In this document: positions 21,810 through 31,740 of the stretch, in pieces | Position numbering within the stretch: the stretch's first letter is position 1 | Layout of the letters: each line of letters opens with the position of its first letter | Source: Chara braunii | Lineage: Eukaryota > Streptophyta > Charophyceae > Charales > Characeae | Direction: 5' to 3' | Length of the DNA: 38,476 bases | Assembly: GCA_003427395.1 (NCBI GenBank) | Contig: BFEA01000244.1 | Location: forward strand, 519,653-558,128 | The notes under the pieces: model-generated | The model's input: only the letters and a program-made list of their open reading frames with translations | Told to the model about the DNA's origin: nothing | The model's database searches: none | Made by a program: the position numbers and the translations under genes

Positions 21810-24003
21810 TTATCTCAGCGTTTGGTTCACGTTGTGTTGGAGTGTTTGTAGTACGTTTAGGGGGCAGCATCGGAAGGGTTGGTATCTTTTAGGATGCTGA
21901 AGTATGTTCATGGTGATTCCAAGTAGTTTGTGCCTAGAAAACCCATTGTGTGTGCGTGAAGATTGTTTGGTTTATTTCGATTGCTGCGTGTTGAGGTTCC
22001 GATTCCACCACCATGATTGTGATGATCTGAGGTATAATCAAGTTAAGGGCTTGTTGCATGGGTCTGTTGGAATGTGCTTGGATGAATCTGGTGATGGGGA
22101 AGTTCAATTCTTTCCTTTTGTCGTATTTGTATGTTTTGTATTGCCCAGTCTGCATATTAGTAATTTGGATTGTTGTGTTTAGAAAGTTTGTTTTAGTTTC
22201 GATCAGTTCGTTGTTGATTTGTGCTTTCTCAATGGTTTGTTCGTTGAGGGTGATTAGCTTTAGGGGGTATAGGAAATATCGGCTTCTTGTGGTGGTGATG
22301 TCGATGTTGATGAATTCATTGATTCTTGGGTTGTTCAGGATGTGGAAGTCATCGAAGTATCAGAAGATGTGCTCGAATAGGTGCAGGAGATGTTTGTTGC
22401 TCTTATAGGTTAACTTTTCATTAACTTATATTTGTATTTGAAGAAATAGATGTTACACTATACAGGTGAGCAGCTGACGCCCATGGGGATCCCGAGTGTC
22501 TGCTTCCAAAATTTGTTGCCTAGCGAAGTGTATGCATTGGAAATAAGCCACTTATTTATTACATTAACGACTATTTCATCTAGGGATAGGTAGCCATTGG
22601 GTGGGTTCTTATACCAATCACAGGTGGGGGTTAGTTGGTCACCAACGTAGTAGAATTTGAAGGCAAGCCGTATGTTAGCTCCATATTTCTTTTTGGTTTG
22701 CTGAAAGGCGAGTTTTGTGAATAATTGGATTGCGTTAGGTAAACCATCCGGGCTGTCGTCAGTGGGGATGGTTTCATAACATCTCGTTATGTTTGCTGAG
22801 AAAGCGGATGTAACCTGCGGGGGTAGGTTATAGACGTAGTCGGATGTTGAGTCGATGGGCCACCAGTAGGGTACTTTAAGGCCGGTATCCGAGAAGGTTT
22901 GTTGTCTGAGGACTCCGCAGTGAGTTGTGACGACCTTGATAAGTGCCTTGAGGATGGCAGCTGCTAAGTCGGCCAGGGGTGAAGTGATGACATCCGATGC
23001 ATTAGTGAGTCATCGGAAGAAATTTTAATGCTTCTTATATGTGGCAAAGAGGTAGGGTATTGCTCTTTTACCAATCAGGAGATCTGGGAAAGTTAAGATG
23101 AGTTGTTCTTCCAGGTAGGTAAGTAGATCATTAGCAGAGATATCACAGGGTTCGAAGTCTGGGCTCGAGAGTGTCTTTAGTGCTAAGTATCTGATTAAGT
23201 TTATGCAAGTGATGACAGGTGCACTAGGGGTTTTGTCAGCCCCAGAAATGTAAAAGTGCTTAGTAAGGAAGTCGGTTTCATGTTTGATGGCGTGGCTGTG
23301 AGGGTTGATTTCTTTGTGTGGTCGACAGTCAGCAGTGGCGAGAATGATGGTTTTGGTGAATTCCTTAAAGGCTTCTTCCTTATGGTTGTCGGTGAAGGGG
23401 AAGCCAGATTTTGCCAGTGTATCTGTGAAATTTTCCCATACTTGGTTGGTTGCTACGGTAATGTTTTTTTTCTTTGGTGTTATTGGGGGAATGTGGTTCA
23501 GACCATTGCAGATCATTGCTTGTGGTTCCTTATTGGTGATTATTTTTGGGTCCAGTGTGATGACATGTGCTGCTTCTTCTCGTGGTAGGAGGTTAGGAGG
23601 GAGGTTACTAGTAAACTCTGCAAAGCGTTGTTGTTGACAAAAACATCTGTTTAGCAGCATGTTTAGCCATTCATTGAGTTCGAAATCTCGGAAGACAGCA
23701 GCTGGTTTATACAGTGTTTTAGCAATGTGATCGTTGTAGGATCATGAAAATGTACATTTATCCAGGAGGGAGACAGTATTGGGGTTGTGTTTTTCTAGGA
23801 TTATTGCGAAGATTTTCTTAAATTTTAGTCTATCCATCAATCTATTTGGGTAGTGGCAAGGTATTATGATTTTATTATTTTGTTTGCTGGTTTTCCAGCC
23901 TAGCCTTCCATCCTCCATTGTCTGTAGCCGGGCGTCCTGCACATAGAAAACAAACGGGCATTCAGCGTGCCAGTCATGCATATTTCGGGTTGAGTGTAGG
24001 TAT
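21810..24003 (-). pseudogene. Reverse transcriptase of an unusual (Penelope-like or related) family, decayed
   Basis: One protein can be followed on the minus strand for about 720 residues despite lesions. The 5' edge is a 3' splice-site-like pyrimidine tract plus TTAG at about 24004. The N-terminal part includes HDWHAECPFVFYVQDARL. RT blocks follow in order: YLFATYKKH and NFF (23040-23015), then SANITRCYETIP (motif A; the expected Asp is Asn, codon 22793-22791), KQTLGIPMGVSCSP (motif B, GIPMG at 22493-22479), YFDDFHILNNP (motif C, YFDD at 22359-22348) and KYDKRKELNFPITRFIQ. The C-terminus ends at the TAA at 21812-21810. In-frame stops lie at 23742, 23025, 23010, 22458 and 22360, with frameshifts near 22425 and 21935. 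No GIY-YIG or other endonuclease domain is visible. It is not gypsy, copia or L1. The family call is from motif pattern only. Confidence 0.75.
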
Positions 24004-24770
24004 CTAAGTTGATGGTGAGGTGGAGGAGGGGAGGGGGAACGAGAGATTGTGGTTCGCCTTATGGGTATTTAATGTTGGGGTGTAGCAGGTTAGCAAGAAT
24101 TGTGGACATGGGGTGTGGTCAGGGGTGGTAGTGAGGTCAGGGGAGATGTATGGGCAGACGTACGGGCAGAGTTTGGTTGGGGGTAGGGGGGATTTGGTGT
24201 CGTCTGGTGTGAGGTGTACAGATGTGAAGGGATGTGATGCCCTGTGGATCAATGAATTTTTTGGACGAACATACCTTTTTTTAAAAAAAACCGTTTTTCA
24301 AACAGTCCGACAGATCAGTCTAGAGAGCCAAATTTGTCTGCATAGTAGTCTTTACATATTAGGTTCCATAGATATTAACTGTTAACTTCGTGCCATCGAC
24401 ACCTCGTTCTAGGCTATCAATTGACTATGGTGGCTGGGAGAAGGGTCAAGAGACAAGGGGTTTAGGGGCAGATCGAGCTGTCTCATATCTTTCAGAGAGG
24501 CGGGGGTTCGAGCAGGGAGGGTGTCTAGTCTTCGGGGGCAAGGGGGTTGGAAAGTTTTAAGAACATGGAGGTAGTTTTATCAGATCTTAGCAGGGGGTTG
24601 TAATTCTAATTTAGACGACATGCTTAGTGCATATATTTGTACTAGCAATGCTAAGCCTATCTAGTGTGCTGAGAGGTCACTTATTACCAGGTTCTTGTCA
24701 TAGGTATCAGTAAGATGGTTAGATATCGTAAAGTTAGTTGCTCGGTGGATGAAAAACAGATTGAATACTA
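24004..24770. other. Spacer or intron between ORF1 and RT
   Basis: A pyrimidine-rich tract on the minus strand (about 24008-24050) ends in TTAG just before the RT frame, so this may be the 3' end of an intron. I found no clear donor near the end of ORF1. The frame at 24004-24252 minus is His/Pro/Thr-rich and looks composition-driven. Confidence 0.4.
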
Positions 24771-27406
24771 CTAGATCCTCGTGATGCTCGCAGTGCCGAA
24801 TTGATAGTCGGGGCTAAGTCTGCGACAGACCCTCTTCCAGGAATCCTCAGAAGTTGGTGATTCGGTGCCAAGAGTTGTCTGATCACTGGAGGCCCGCAGT
24901 AGGGAGGAGTCAGCATTGCTGGCGCCATAGTTGTGTCTGAGAGCTTCGATTGCTGACGTCGGTCGCAGCGGAGTATCTGGAGATGGTGAGCTGATGGTGA
25001 TGGGTAGTTGTGGTCTTTCTCCTTCGCCGGTCTCGTTGCTGCTGATCTGTATTACTTTCGGGTTTGCCTGTGTCGGTTGTTGAACAGGTAGACTACCGGC
25101 TTTGAGTCTCTGCGGCCACTGGTGGAGTAGCTGTTCTGAGGGAGGAAGCCAGGCATGGGCAGTCCGTGATGTTTGTGCCGCTTGGCATGGTCCGGTGGCA
25201 GCGGTTGTGGGATTGCAGGGAAAGGTGGTTGGCAGCAAGGTTTGCGGAGGTGGCTGGTGAATGGCGGCGCTGTTCTGTCGCAGTGCCAGGGCATGGAGGA
25301 TGTCGTGCATGTCTGTTTGGCGGAGATCGGAGTGCGGTTGGTTGTGTTTAGTGCGCTTAGCCTTCTGCTTGCCGTTTTGCAGTGGTTGCAGTCTCCATGT
25401 CTTGTTGCCTCTGCGTGCGTTGCTTCTTTGGGGGGCGGGGATTGGGTTCATGGCGATGCTCAGTAGTTGCTCTCTTCGTCGTGCAAGCCTGTCGGCTTCA
25501 GTCATGTGGTGGATTGCAGTTGGGGGCATAATGGTGTTGTTGCTGATGGGTATGTGAGTTGCGGTTATGGGGGAATGATTAGGGAAGCTGTAGTTGCTAG
25601 TGTTGGCGACACTGTGCGTGTTGAGACCTGGATTTACATGGTTTGTGTTGGTGGTGGGGGCAGTGGTGTTTCTGGCGGTGTGTTGTGTTGCAACAAGGGT
25701 GAAGGCATTGACTTGCAGGTGGGAGGGGGCAGTGGTTGGGAAGGTCCAGTGATTTAGCGAGGCGACGGTGGGAGTACGTTGTGCGCCGGTTTGCCCGTTT
25801 CTCAGTATTGCGTGCTGGTTGTTGTGTGTCGGGGTTGCCACTCTGCACTGTGTGATCTGCGTGGTATTGCCACTCTGCACTGTGTGATCTGCGTGTTGTA
25901 TGTGCGGATTGTGAGTGTTGTTCTGCATCGGAGCGTTTGTTGTGGTTGGCTGTCTGTCGGCAGAAGTTGGTTGCCATAGCGGTTCAAGTGTTGTGTTGGT
26001 GAGAGCAGGGTGTGGTCTGGAGTTGGGAGTTGGTGTGGTTGACAGGTGTATCGGTGTGGCAGTATTAGCGATATTTGGTGTGGGTGATCGGAATTGCTGT
26101 GAGGGTGTGTAAGCAGCGGGTGAGCTAGTGGTGGGGGTGCCCAGTCGCATTTGGCGGCATCTGCGGAGCGAGTTGTCCGCGTAGTCTAGAGTGTTGCCTC
26201 TTCTGTTGTCCGTTTGCGTAAGCAGTGCTTCTGCATTGGGGAAGAGCGTCGCAGTGAACTTGCGCACAAAGGGCACGTCTTTGAAATCTTCAAAGCTGAG
26301 GATTTCTTCCGTTGTGACGGTCCTGTTCTGTGTGATGAGGTGAACGATCTTCATCATGTACTCCCTCATGAAGAGAAATGTGATCTGCGCCAGGATTGAC
26401 TTTCTCCAGGATGTATGGAGCAAGGCCTGGAACTCGGGCATCCTGATTTTGTCAAAGGGTGCCTGCGGGTCCAGCTTGTCCAAGTTGCCTATGACATACC
26501 AGAGCATGTGGTCCAGCCATGTGAAGCTAACTTCACAGCCGGTGTATGCACATTTGAGGAATGGTCTTCCGACATTCCACAGTTTTTTTAGCTCTAGCAG
26601 AGCAGTTGGGAACCTGGGGATGCCTTTCTAATGCAGCAGTGGCTTCTTTGGACATTTCCCTTTCTCCAGCTTGGAAAGCGGTGGGAAATCTGCATCGAAG
26701 CCCGCCCTTCCTGCAGGGAAGTGGATGGTGCCGTTCCTGGCCGTTGTCCGACAATTCTCTATATCTGCGCTGCTAAGCCCTGCAAGCGCCATGTAAGCGT
26801 CAACGCTAATCGGAGCAGTGTAGTTGAACGTATCTAGCTTCCATAGTCTGTTATGCACGCGTTGTACAACCTCCTTTTCTGTCAACATGCTGGATGCAAG
26901 TGGCAAGAAAGGACTGTTCTTGCTGAACTTGTGCGTGGTGTCTCTGGTCACGGTAGAGACGTCAGAGTGTGCACTGTCCCTTCTCAAAGCTTCCTTTCTC
27001 TTGAAATATTCGAGTTCCGCAGGTGTTAAGGCGATGTTGCTGATGTACGTGTTAGAGAAGGTTTTTGTACTCTCATTAGTAGAGATCTGTCCTGCGTTGT
27101 CCAGGTGTGCAGTGTCATAGCCACAGAGTTCGAGGATAACCTTCTCTGCTTTGGCGACAATGAGGTTCAGCTCCCTGTTCTCGATGGCCGACTTCTGGCA
27201 GACCTCTGCGATGTTGATGGCGAGCTCCTTGATCTTGTCAGCAAGTACGTGGGGTCTGGTCTGCATTACTGCGACCATGGTGGCCCAGTTACTGAATGAC
27301 AGGTTCTCTATTAGGAAGGGTGCTTGACCGTTAGTGGCCTCGTGAATGTGCAGTAGGACCTTTGCAAGGATAGCCAGCATGGCTATCTGTGATTGCACAA
27401 TGGGTG
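24771..27406 (-). pseudogene. Long gag-like ORF1 upstream of the RT, one in-frame TAG
   Basis: On the minus strand a frame opens right after CTCTTCAG (acceptor-like, 27406) and runs 258 codons to a TAG at 26630-26628. The same frame continues for 618 more codons to 24771. The first part (to about residue 260) is helical, with LTPAELEYFKRKEALRRDS and NYTAPISVDAYMALAGLS. Just after the TAG comes LKKLWNVGRPFLKCAYTGCE, with a possible Cys-x4-Cys and a His eight residues on (TWLDH), a partial zinc-finger pattern. The C-terminal 400 residues are Thr/Pro/Asn/Gln/His-rich and low in complexity. Placement before the RT suggests an ORF1/Gag role. The frame is far better preserved than the RT. I do not recognise a named family. 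The TAG may be decay or a readthrough site. Confidence 0.6.
25835..25895 (-). repeat. 32-bp tandem duplication inside ORF1, read in two frames
   Basis: The plus-strand unit 'ttgccactctgcactgtgtg' plus 12 more bases occurs at 25835 and again at 25867. Because 32 is not a multiple of three, the two copies encode different peptides (HADHTVQSGN and TQITQCRVAT) without a stop. Confidence 0.85.
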
Positions 27407-27860
27407 GCTGAAGAGGAGAGAACGGTCAAATGGCGGTGACCAGTTCTAGGTGCCAACCCCTAAGGATGTTGTCCTGGTCCTGCACAACTTAAGATTCGCG
27501 CAAGGGGTTAGTGTGCTGATGTTTTGTTCCTCTAATATATTAAAGAGTAGGAGCGGGAGTAGGGGGAAAAAAAATTGAGAGGTGTCTATTAGCCATGGTT
27601 CAGGCCCTTCAGGGTGACTTAAAACGTTTAGTTGGATGAAGGGGAGGGAGAGGGCTAGGGAGAGCTGGGGATTCTAATCTATGTTGTTATTTTTTTGGGG
27701 GGGGGTCAGCTGCAGTGGTAAGTGTAGGTAACTGAGCTGCGGTAATGATTACATCGTGTCCATTTGTGAAAATTATGTTTTCGATAGGGGGCGAACTTAT
27801 ATGTGTTGGTTGTTTTGCTGTTCGGTTGTAGTTAGTATAATTTTTGTTTTTATATATATA
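27407..27860. other. No supported gene; leader of the RT unit
   Basis: Sequence upstream of ORF1 on the minus strand. It holds G-runs (about 27697-27704) and no conserved frame. A TA run begins near 27851. Confidence 0.4.
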
Positions 27861-27869
27861 TATATATGT

Positions 27870-27916
27870 TCAGCCTCCTGATGAGTCGGTGAAACTCCGA
27901 CGAAACAGTTTGTCAC
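27870..27916 (+). ncRNA. Hammerhead-ribozyme-like core
   Basis: The plus strand contains CUGAUGAG (27878-27885), a stem II GUCGG/CCGAC (27885-27889 with 27897-27901, loop UGAAACU) and GAAAC (27902-27906), which is the conserved hammerhead core in order. After GAAA, a minimal stem III of ACA/UGU (27905-27907 with 27911-27913, loop GUU) places C27914 at the expected cleavage position. Stem I is not evident: the bases before CUGAUGAG do not pair with those after C27914. It may be inactive or need a dimer. Type I hammerheads with very short stem III are known from Penelope-like elements. Short TA runs flank the segment. Confidence 0.5.
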
Positions 27917-27984
27917 AGCCCCTCGTTTGTTGTCCTCTTCTCTCTCTCTGCCAACGGTTTACCGGGCAGTTCTGTTTGTGACGA

Positions 27985-27990
27985 TATATG

Positions 27991-28031
<41 letters not shown>
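27985..28031. repeat. (TA)n/(TG)n microsatellite
   Basis: A TA run followed by a TG run stands directly after the hammerhead segment. A shorter TA run (about 27851-27867) stands before it, so the 115-bp segment lies between two TA microsatellites. Confidence 0.85.
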
Positions 28032-28405
28032 AAAAATTTAATTTTCGGAAGGGGCAGTTTATTATACTTTTCTGGTTACATGTAGGATCATGTGTTATGG
28101 TGAATTTACAAGGTTCACATATCCATTGAACAAGTTTTTTTTCAGTTTTATTTGTTATCTTCTGATTTTTTAAGGAGGCCGAAACTTTTATAGCAATTCT
28201 AAATTAACACATATATTTTATTATTTTATTTCAAATTTTTATTCTTATAATCATATGTAGTGTATATTGAGTCGAGTAAAAAAAGGCTTTAATTTTATTA
28301 TCTATGTTAATCGGGTAGGTTATTTTTATCATTATGCTTATTAATTGCTATAATAGGATTCAAGGCAGGTAGCATTTATGTAAATATATATTATATATAT
28401 ATATA
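28032..28405. other. AT-rich, no gene seen
   Basis: AT-rich sequence ending in a TA run at about 28383-28406. No conserved frame on either strand. Confidence 0.6.
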
Positions 28406-28689
28406 TGTACAGGGTAGTCGGCGTTCGGGACGGGCCGAATGCCCGAACGTATGGGACCCCTTGGGGATGCGTTTGGTCGTTCAGGCCGAACGCGGAAAAA
28501 AAAAAAAAAAAAAAAAGTCATCAAACAAATCTGAAAAAACAATATGTTATGGAAAACAATAATACAAACAAGATTTGCCCTGAGCATTACATCCGAATTC
28601 CTTACCAAATTTAAAATAAAAATAAAATACGAAAAACAAATACTAATAATAAAAATAAATAAAAATAAAAAGAGAATTAAATTTAGAGA

Positions 28690-29030
28690 GTGCGCGAGCA
28701 TGTTTTCGACTCCGCCATCTTTGGTGATTTTTTTTTTTTTTTTGGCATAGCTAAATGCCCTGAAAATTTACAGATGTGTACTTCACATAATACAAAACCC
28801 CCTAAAAACGTTTCTAAAAATAATAAAATTGCTTAGACCCCGAACTAAAGTGAAAACAAAAAGTAAAAAGTGAAAAAATACGTGGGCGGGCACGTTTTGA
28901 CACCGCCATCTTTGGCGATTTTTAATTCCTATTTGGATTAGCCAAATGACTTGAAAATTTACAGGAATGTACCTTACGTCATAGAGAACTCACAAAACAA
29001 AACTCAGAAAAAAATAATAATGTTTAGGCC
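28690..29030 (+). repeat. Internal direct duplication of about 190 bp in the MITE
   Basis: Two copies share 'ccgccatctttgg', 'gattagccaaatgac' or its variant 'catagctaaatgcc', 'tgaaaatttacag' and 'tgtac'. They start near 28707 and 28901. Confidence 0.75.
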
Positions 29031-29095
29031 CCGAAATATGTTTTGGCGGGGGCCAAACGCCATCGGGTTCGGACCCCGTACGGGACCCCGAACGT

Positions 29096-29137
29096 CCGTA
29101 CGTACGGAGGTCTGCCCGGGGACCTCCGTACGTACGG
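29096..29137. repeat. Perfect 17-bp hairpin with nested palindromes
   Basis: CCGTACGTACGGAGGTC (29096-29112) pairs perfectly with GACCTCCGTACGTACGG (29121-29137) across an 8-base spacer. Each arm itself contains the palindrome CCGTACGTACGG. Confidence 0.9.
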
Positions 29138-29318
29138 GCTGGTGACCCTGTCTATATATATATATGTATATATTCTGGTTGTGGTTGGGGCACTGTTTTT
29201 TTAATTATAACCGGAAAACGGGCACGGCGTCCCTTAGATAAATACTGCTCACACAGGACTGATGGAGGTACGAATGGCCAATTTCATCCTCAGCCACGGT
29301 TATCTCACTGCTTGGGGG

Positions 29319-29343
29319 CTTCTGCCCCCCAGGGGGGCAGAAG
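29319..29343. repeat. 25-bp palindrome with single-base centre
   Basis: CTTCTGCCCCCC and GGGGGGCAGAAG are perfect complements separated by one A. Confidence 0.9.
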
Positions 29344-29350
29344 TCTGTGG

Positions 29351-29460
29351 ATTATAAAGTCCGCAAGTTCTGCAACATCTATGTCGAGGAACAAGAAATT
29401 CTACAACTTCCCCAAATTATAAAGTCTGCAAAGTCTACAACATTTACGTCGAAGTAGAAC
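29351..29460 (+). repeat. 65-bp direct repeat
   Basis: 'attataaagtc(c/t)gcaa' followed by 'caacat(c/t)ta(t/c)gtcga' occurs at 29351 and again at 29416. Confidence 0.75.
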
Positions 29461-30440
29461 AGGAAATAACAAGTTAGCAGAAGCAAAGTTAGCAATTTGT
29501 CCGAAGGATAGATAATTATTCTTTATATCGACTGTATCATAGTGCATACAGTGCCTTGGAGACAAAATATCGTCAATCACCAAGTGCTCACAGTATCTTT
29601 CAGCATTTTGTCTCAGCAGTCAAAAGATCATGAGAGTATCTTTTATCCTGTCATTATTCATTGGTAAATTATAGTATATACTCACAAACGGGGATCATAA
29701 AAAAAGGGGGGGGGCAGAGGGGACCAGGTTAGGGAAGGTCCCTCAGTATATTGACAGTACAGAGCCTGCCAGAAGCTCAGAGTGGCTGGAGCGCTGTGTG
29801 TTGTCAACGGGCATGTTATATATTTTCTTTTGTTTTGGGAGTCAAATTTATTTTTGTTTTCTGTTATGTATGCATTTTTCATCCATCTTCGCTTTTTCCG
29901 AAAAATGAATTTTATTTTTTGAAAAAATCATTTCTTAGAACAGTTATATTATTTTAATCTTTTATTTTTTTATTTTTTATTTTATATTTTGTATTTTGTA
30001 TTTTTATTTTTTTATTTTATTTGTTGTTTTTTTAATTTTAATTTAATTTAATTTTTTGTTTTTTTATTTTTTATTTTTTTAATTTTAATTTTTAATTTTT
30101 AATCTTTTTATTTTTTATTTTTTTATTTTTTTTATTTTAAATTTTGGTTTTTTGTTTTTTATTTATTTTTTATATATTTTTTGTTTTTAAATTCTGTTTT
30201 TTATTTTTGTTTTGTTCTTCACTATGGTTGGGGTATTATTGGTTATATAATTATTTAACTGTATTTGTTAGTAGTGTTTTTTAGTGTGCGGGGTATGTTC
30301 AGTGGGGTGTGCGTGAGTGTAGGCAGTNTTTTGGGTTCCGGGGGGGGGGGGGGTTGGTGTATTATNTTGTTCGAGATATATCCTTGATAACTGTTTATTG
30401 TTTTATTAGCATAAGTTATGAGGTAGTGGATCTGTCATGT
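29461..30440. other. No gene; long T-rich tract
   Basis: Positions 29945-30225 are almost pure T/A with T-runs. Two ambiguous bases lie at 30328 and 30366 next to a G-run. The short frames have no domain. Confidence 0.6.
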
Positions 30441-30442
30441 TA

Positions 30443-30451
30443 CCTATAAAT
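30443..30451 (+). promoter_or_regulatory. TATA-box-like TATAAATAG
   Basis: A consensus TATA box stands 266 bases before the first in-frame ATG of the plus-strand hypothetical gene. No other promoter element is identifiable, so the call is tentative. Confidence 0.3.
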
Positions 30452-30708
30452 AGTGATTTGTGGTCACTGTAGTAGTGCGGTGGTGATCAGTGAGTCGGGC
30501 GCGCAGATTGGGGTCGTTGTATGTACGCAGTCGGTGCTGCGCAAGAGAGAGAGAGAGAGAGAGAGAGAGAGCGTGGGGAGTGTATTGTGGTAGAGGGATA
30601 GCAGGGCGATCAGTGAGGATAGTTGCGCGACTGTGGAGTGAGGTCCGTGGCGAAGATTCCATAGTCGTGGTTAGCGTGTTTGCGTGCGTGGTGGTTCAAC
30701 CATGGTCC

Positions 30709-31151
30709 ATGGATGTCGTGATAACGTGTGGGGGGGACGTTCATGGGAAGGTCGTTCAGGTACAGGAGCTGCGCCATCGCCGAGGGGTTGGCGATGGTAA
30801 GGATTTCAGGTTCAGTTTGCAGGTTACTAGCGAGTCTGTTCGTCATTATCGCGTAATGGTGGATGGGCGATTGGCTCTGCGGTTGTGCGTGGGTTTGGGC
30901 TACATGGAAGGGCTACTGTGTGAGGTGACAGTATTCGTGACGAAGGCGTCAAATATAGTTCCGGATGAAGTGGCGCACGCGGGGGTGAATGTATTAGTTG
31001 CGCTGGTGGAGCTGGTGGTAAGCGATCTGCTGCAGGAACACGAAGATAGCAAATTGACTTTGTTGAGTGGGAGGCGATTCTCGAGGCGCTGTTACGTGAG
31101 CGCATCGATATGCGCGGCGTGTTGCGTATAGCGGATAGCTACCCGTGGTGA
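30709..31151 (+). pseudogene. Hypothetical protein, one frameshift
   Basis: A plus-strand frame from ATG 30709 (MDVVITCGGDVHGKVVQVQE) reads as a plausible protein, with VRHYRVMVDGRLALRLCVGL, then YMEGLLCEVTVFVTKASNIV and VNVLVALVELVVSDLLQEHE. At about 31051-31053 an A-run likely lost one base: the next frame continues sensibly as DFVEWEAILEALLRERIDM and stops at 31149-31151. The total is about 147 residues, mixed alpha/beta in appearance with no signal peptide or obvious catalytic motif. The frame is also open upstream to 30490 (Arg/Glu run from a GA microsatellite), which I exclude. I do not recognise the family. It points outward toward the right arm. Confidence 0.45.
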
Positions 31152-31324
31152 AGGTGTTCGTAGTTCTGTTGATCCAGAGGGGGATTTTGAGCTTTAGTTT
31201 TTTTTTTTCATATTGGATCTTAAGTTGGGCTGGCGTGGCGATATCCTTGGTTGGGGGAGAAGAGACCTGTTTGTGGACGTGAGTTTTTCTTGAGCATGGC
31301 CGCATGGTGTGACCATTTATCTGG

Positions 31325-31740
31325 TGAGGGAGAAAGGCGTCGTAAAGGGTTACTTTGTCATGAGGGGTTATTGAAGTGGATGATTTGGTTTTAGTGTATA
31401 ATAGATCAAAAAGGGAAAAATGTATTGGTGATGTCAAGGATGGTTTGTTTACGAAGGGATGTTGAGAATTCATTCACTGGATCAGAATCTAGTGAGGGAG
31501 AAAGGCGTCGTGAAGGGTTACTTTGTCATGAGGGGTTATTGAAGTGGATGAATTGGTTTTAGTGTAAAATAGATCAGGAAGGGGAAAATGTATTAGTGAT
31601 GTCAAGGATGGTTTGTTTACGAAGGGATGTTGAGAATTCATTCACTGGATCAGAACCATGTAAAGAAACTTTGTCAAGAGGGGTTATCGGGAAGGATGTT
31701 TTGGTTTTGGTGTGAAAGACAAGGGTATAATTTTTTGTTT
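31325..31740 (+). repeat. Tandem repeat, unit about 167 bp, 2.5 copies
   Basis: 'gtgagggagaaaggcgtcgt' starts at about 31325 and 31492. Each copy ends in 'gagaattcattcactggatc'. A third, partial and more diverged copy follows from about 31655 ('actttgtcaagaggggttat'). Confidence 0.85.

Larger units (their letters stand above)
28409..29150. mobile_element. Candidate MITE with CAGGGT...ACCCTG ends
   Basis: The left end reads CAGGGTAGTCGGCG and the right end, reversed, CAGGGTCACCAGCC. Eight-base flanks tatatgta and tctatata match at six of eight positions, which suggests a hAT-like target duplication, although both sides are TA repeats and the match may be chance. GC-rich termini contrast with an A-rich inside. 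No transposase frame is present, so it would be non-autonomous. Confidence 0.5.

Noticed and set aside
25166-25979. Plus-strand ORFs opposite ORF1 (up to 98 codons)
   Set aside because: Antisense shadows of the long minus-strand frame.
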